From Bryobacterales bacterium (GTDB lineage: Bacteria; Acidobacteriota; Terriglobia; Bryobacterales; Bryobacteraceae): a DNA stretch of 6,681 nucleotides. The notes under the pieces were generated by a model that saw only the letters and a program-made list of their open reading frames with translations, did not search any database and was not told where the DNA came from. Shown in pieces: positions 4,359-6,681 of this stretch (within the stretch, counting starts at the first letter, position 1; each line of letters starts with the position of its first letter). The translations under genes and the position numbers were made by a program. The DNA is taken from contig PLGA01000657.1 in assembly GCA_003139735.1 (NCBI GenBank), positions 1-6,681 on the forward strand, given 5' to 3'.

Positions 4359-6536
4359 ATGGAAGCGAACGATCCGGGGAACGGCTTTTCCGCATTTGCC
4401 GCCCTTCGGGCTCTGAAGCGCCGCAAGCTTTACGCGCTGATCCCAGCGCTGCTGGTGACTGGAGCGGCCTGCGTCTACGCGCTGCGGATGCCGGAACGCT
4501 TTCGCGCCCAGACGCTGATCGTCGCTGAGCCTCTGGCCCAGGGGAATTATCTGACTGACAAGCCCGCCGACGCGACTACCGCCAACATCCAAGACCAGTT
4601 GCGCACTATCCGGGAGACGCTGTTCAGCCATCCGGTACTCGAAACGGTAAATGCCGAATTTCACCTGAGCAGCCCGGGGACCGGGACGCCGGAACAGGCG
4701 CTGGAGGCGCTGAAGTCGAAAATACAGATTCAGGTGGAAGCGCCCGATGCCTTCCAGATCAGCTTCGAGGGTAAACAACCGCTGCAGGTCATGCAGGTGA
4801 CCAACCGCTTGGCCGAGTTGTTCATCGAGCGCGCCTCGGACCTCCGCGGCGAGCGCGTGGAACAGGCGGACAGCTTTTTGGATGCCGAGGTGAATCGTCT
4901 GCAAGAGCAACTCCGCGAGCAGGAGGACAGCTTGAAATCCTACAAGGAGAGCGTGGCGCGCCAGCTTCCCGAGCGTCTCGCAACAAATCTCAAGCTTCTC
5001 GAGGACCTACAGCAGCAGGTGCGGAGCAAGACCGATCAGATCACGGAAGGCCAGGCGCGGCGGCTGGCCGTGAACGAGGAGATGAAGGCGCTGGAGAATC
5101 AGGGAGCGCTCGATGCGGAGCCGCGAGAAAAAACCCCCGCCGAAGTCACCCTTGACGATCTACGCCTCAAGCTGAGTCAGCTCAAGGCCCGTTATACGGC
5201 CAAGAATCCCGAGATTGCAAGCACCGAAAAAGAAATCCGGGACCTGCAGGCGAGCATCACTCCGTCCGCGAATCGCCCCGCGCCGTCGGCTATCCATTTG
5301 CGCTACATCGCGCTGCAGGCCGAGGCGGAGTCGATCGATCAGCGATTGCAGAGTTACCAGCAGGAACGCAACGCGCTGGCATCCCAAGTGGCAACGGCTG
5401 AGCGCCAGGTCGACTCTTCGCCGGGGCTCGAGACGACGCTTGCCCAGCGCGTCAGAGACGCGGCGCTGACCCGCTCGCAGTACGAGGCCATGCTCGCGAA
5501 ACAGCAAGCGGCGAAGCTGGACCAGCGGATGGAGAAGAGCGCCAAGGGCGTCGCATATAAGGTCGCCGAATCGGCCCAACTGCCAGGGGCCCCTTCGAGC
5601 CCGCAGCGGAACCGGATCATTCTGATGGGGCTGGTGGCCGGCTTGGGGTTGGGCCTGATCGCCGTCCTGGTCGTGGAGCAGATGGATACGACGTTCGATA
5701 CCATCGAGGAGTTCCAGGGGTTCACGAATCTCCCGGTGCTATCGGCCGTTCCCACGATACCCAAGCGCGCGGGCAAGTACTCTGGCGGGCGCCGCGCGTC
5801 CTCTCTGAGACTCGAGAGCGCAGGCATCGATCCAGCGCGCCTGCGGCATTATCAAGAGCACCGTCTCGCGGTCTTCAGCGACCCGCAATCCATCCCTTCG
5901 GAACAATACGGCATTCTCGCGATGAAAGTAGAGCAGTGCATGGAGAAGAGCGGCGGCCAGGTGCTGGTGGTGACCAGCGCGGCGGGCGGCGAAGGAAAAT
6001 CCGTTACGGCTCTGAACCTGAGTCTGGCGCTCTCCGCGTCGCTGAAAGGACGCGTCCTGTTGGTGGACAGCGACCTGCGGCGCCCGCAGGTGCATCGGTA
6101 TTTGGGCCTGAACACGACCAAAGGCTTCGCCGATCTGTTGGCCCAAACCGGCGGTGAAATCAGCCCCTACATTTCGAAACTGGGCAGCCTGGATGTGATT
6201 GTCGGCGGCGACCCGCCGGCGAACCCTGTCGGTCTTCTGGCGTCGCCACAGGCGCGGGACCTTCTGGCGCGACTGCGCAAAGAATATGCGCTGATCGTGA
6301 TCGACAGTCCGCCCATAGTACCGATCGCCGACAGCCACATCCTTGCCGGCATGGCCGATGGAGTGGTGATTGTCGTGCGAGCCCGGCAGACCCGGCGCGA
6401 ACTCTTCCGCCGCGCCATCCAGAGCCTCAGCGCCGCCAATGTACTTGGCGTGGTTCTGAACGATGTGGAATACGGAGACACCCGTTACGCTTATGCCTTC
6501 CGGAACTATCAGCGACACTACCTGGGCCGGGGCTGA
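4359..6536 (+). CDS. Wzz chain-length determinant fused to a BY-kinase (polysaccharide co-polymerase)
   Basis: This inner-membrane protein (725 aa) sets polymer length and drives assembly through autophosphorylation cycles. The Wzz part has TM1 at about 24-42, a large periplasmic domain rich in coiled coil (about 165-300 and 325-395), the Pro-rich PGAPSSPQR before TM2, and TM2 at 420-439. The cytoplasmic kinase carries Walker A SAAGGEGKS (540-548, K547), Walker A' LLVDSDLRRP (D570, D572) and Walker B LIVIDSPP (D649). It ends in a tyrosine cluster with Y705, Y710, Y712, Y717 and Y721, the usual autophosphorylation tail. All ATP-site motifs are intact, so it should be active. The region that normally holds the EX2RX2R oligomerisation motif reads EQYGILAMK (515-523), with G518 and A521 in place of the two arginines. 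The length is normal for Wzc-type fusions. It follows the barrel gene by 3 nt and has a strong Shine-Dalgarno sequence. Confidence 0.95.
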   Translation: MEANDPGNGFSAFAALRALKRRKLYALIPALLVTGAACVYALRMPERFRAQTLIVAEPLAQGNYLTDKPADATTANIQDQLRTIRETLFSHPVLETVNAEFHLSSPGTGTPEQALEALKSKIQIQVEAPDAFQISFEGKQPLQVMQVTNRLAELFIERASDLRGERVEQADSFLDAEVNRLQEQLREQEDSLKSYKESVARQLPERLATNLKLLEDLQQQVRSKTDQITEGQARRLAVNEEMKALENQGALDAEPREKTPAEVTLDDLRLKLSQLKARYTAKNPEIASTEKEIRDLQASITPSANRPAPSAIHLRYIALQAEAESIDQRLQSYQQERNALASQVATAERQVDSSPGLETTLAQRVRDAALTRSQYEAMLAKQQAAKLDQRMEKSAKGVAYKVAESAQLPGAPSSPQRNRIILMGLVAGLGLGLIAVLVVEQMDTTFDTIEEFQGFTNLPVLSAVPTIPKRAGKYSGGRRASSLRLESAGIDPARLRHYQEHRLAVFSDPQSIPSEQYGILAMKVEQCMEKSGGQVLVVTSAAGGEGKSVTALNLSLALSASLKGRVLLVDSDLRRPQVHRYLGLNTTKGFADLLAQTGGEISPYISKLGSLDVIVGGDPPANPVGLLASPQARDLLARLRKEYALIVIDSPPIVPIADSHILAGMADGVVIVVRARQTRRELFRRAIQSLSAANVLGVVLNDVEYGDTRYAYAFRNYQRHYLGRG

Positions 6537-6673
6537 CACGGTGCAGCGCAAGAGCCAGTCGAACAGGCCGCTCAGCGCGGAGGCCGGGAGGCTGCTGAAA
6601 ACCAGGGATTGTGTTTTTGGGGTCGAGGACGGTGATCGAACTCCCGCGAATCGACCGGATGAAAGGATCTAGA
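6537..6673 (+). other. Spacer between the kinase gene and the next gene
   Basis: These 137 nt contain no recognisable gene. A 43-codon GTG frame (6541-6672) ends just before the next ATG but has no clear Shine-Dalgarno and no family signature. GC-rich partial stems occur around 6571-6590, but no hairpin is followed by a T-run. The T-run at 6614-6618 has no stem before it. Read-through into the next gene is therefore likely. Confidence 0.5.
6662..6667 (+). promoter_or_regulatory. Ribosome binding site of the next gene
   Basis: AAAGGA sits 6 nt before ATG 6674. This supports that ATG over the in-frame upstream candidates (ATG 6659, GTG 6632). Confidence 0.55.
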
Positions 6674-6681
6674 ATGTCTTC
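6674..6681 (+). CDS. Start of a further gene, truncated by the window edge
   Basis: Only ATG TCT TC (Met-Ser-Ser or Met-Ser-Phe) is visible. The call rests on the good Shine-Dalgarno spacing and on position, same strand and downstream of the kinase gene. In comparable loci an exosortase, polymerase or glycosyltransferase gene often follows, but nothing in these 8 bases tells which. Confidence 0.45.

Noticed and set aside
4197..4910. Minus-strand 237-codon frame, and others opposite the kinase gene (such as 5739-6551)
   Set aside because: These are shadows of the barrel and Wzz/kinase genes, whose frames carry clear domain motifs.
6571..6618. Possible terminator after the kinase gene
   Set aside because: The GC-rich partial stem is about 25 nt away from the T-run, so it does not form an intrinsic terminator.

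Overview
The window (about 6.7 kb, GC-rich) is part of an exopolysaccharide assembly and export locus from a Gram-negative bacterium. An outer-membrane beta-barrel, an OPX-type export protein and a Wzz/tyrosine-kinase fusion all require a two-membrane envelope. The sugar transferase closely resembles the EpsB type found with PEP-CTERM/exosortase (XrtA-like) EPS clusters. Together with the coding style, this makes an Acidobacteriota- or Myxococcota-like soil bacterium my best guess; this is inference and the taxon is not proven.

Layout. 1-258: left edge, no gene I can defend. 259-1662 (minus): polyprenyl-phosphate sugar-1-phosphate transferase, the enzyme that starts the repeat unit. 1663-2374: a 712-bp divergent intergenic region with several inverted repeats. 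These include a pair of imperfect 24-bp inverted repeats at 1950-1973 and 2272-2295 that could bound a 346-bp MITE-like remnant or be a pair of operators. 2375-6536 (plus): a tight three-gene run made of a short OPX/SLBB export protein (TTG start), an outer-membrane beta-barrel, and a fused chain-length determinant/BY-kinase. The first two genes overlap by 11 bp under the chosen starts, and the next pair is separated by 3 nt. 6537-6673: a 137-nt spacer without a convincing terminator. 6674-6681: the first codons of another plus-strand gene behind a good ribosome binding site.

How the parts fit. The sugar transferase loads the first sugar phosphate onto undecaprenyl phosphate. The inner-membrane Wzz/kinase controls polymer length and couples polymerisation to export through tyrosine phosphorylation cycles. 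The periplasmic OPX protein and the outer-membrane barrel then carry the polymer out. The OPX protein is only 198 aa, with no lipobox and no C-terminal outer-membrane helix, and a barrel gene directly follows it. This points to a composite OPX/beta-barrel translocon (the Myxococcus EpsY/EpsX kind) rather than a Wza-type pore, and is the most interesting biology here. Flippase, polymerase and glycosyltransferases are not in the window and probably lie beyond one or both edges.
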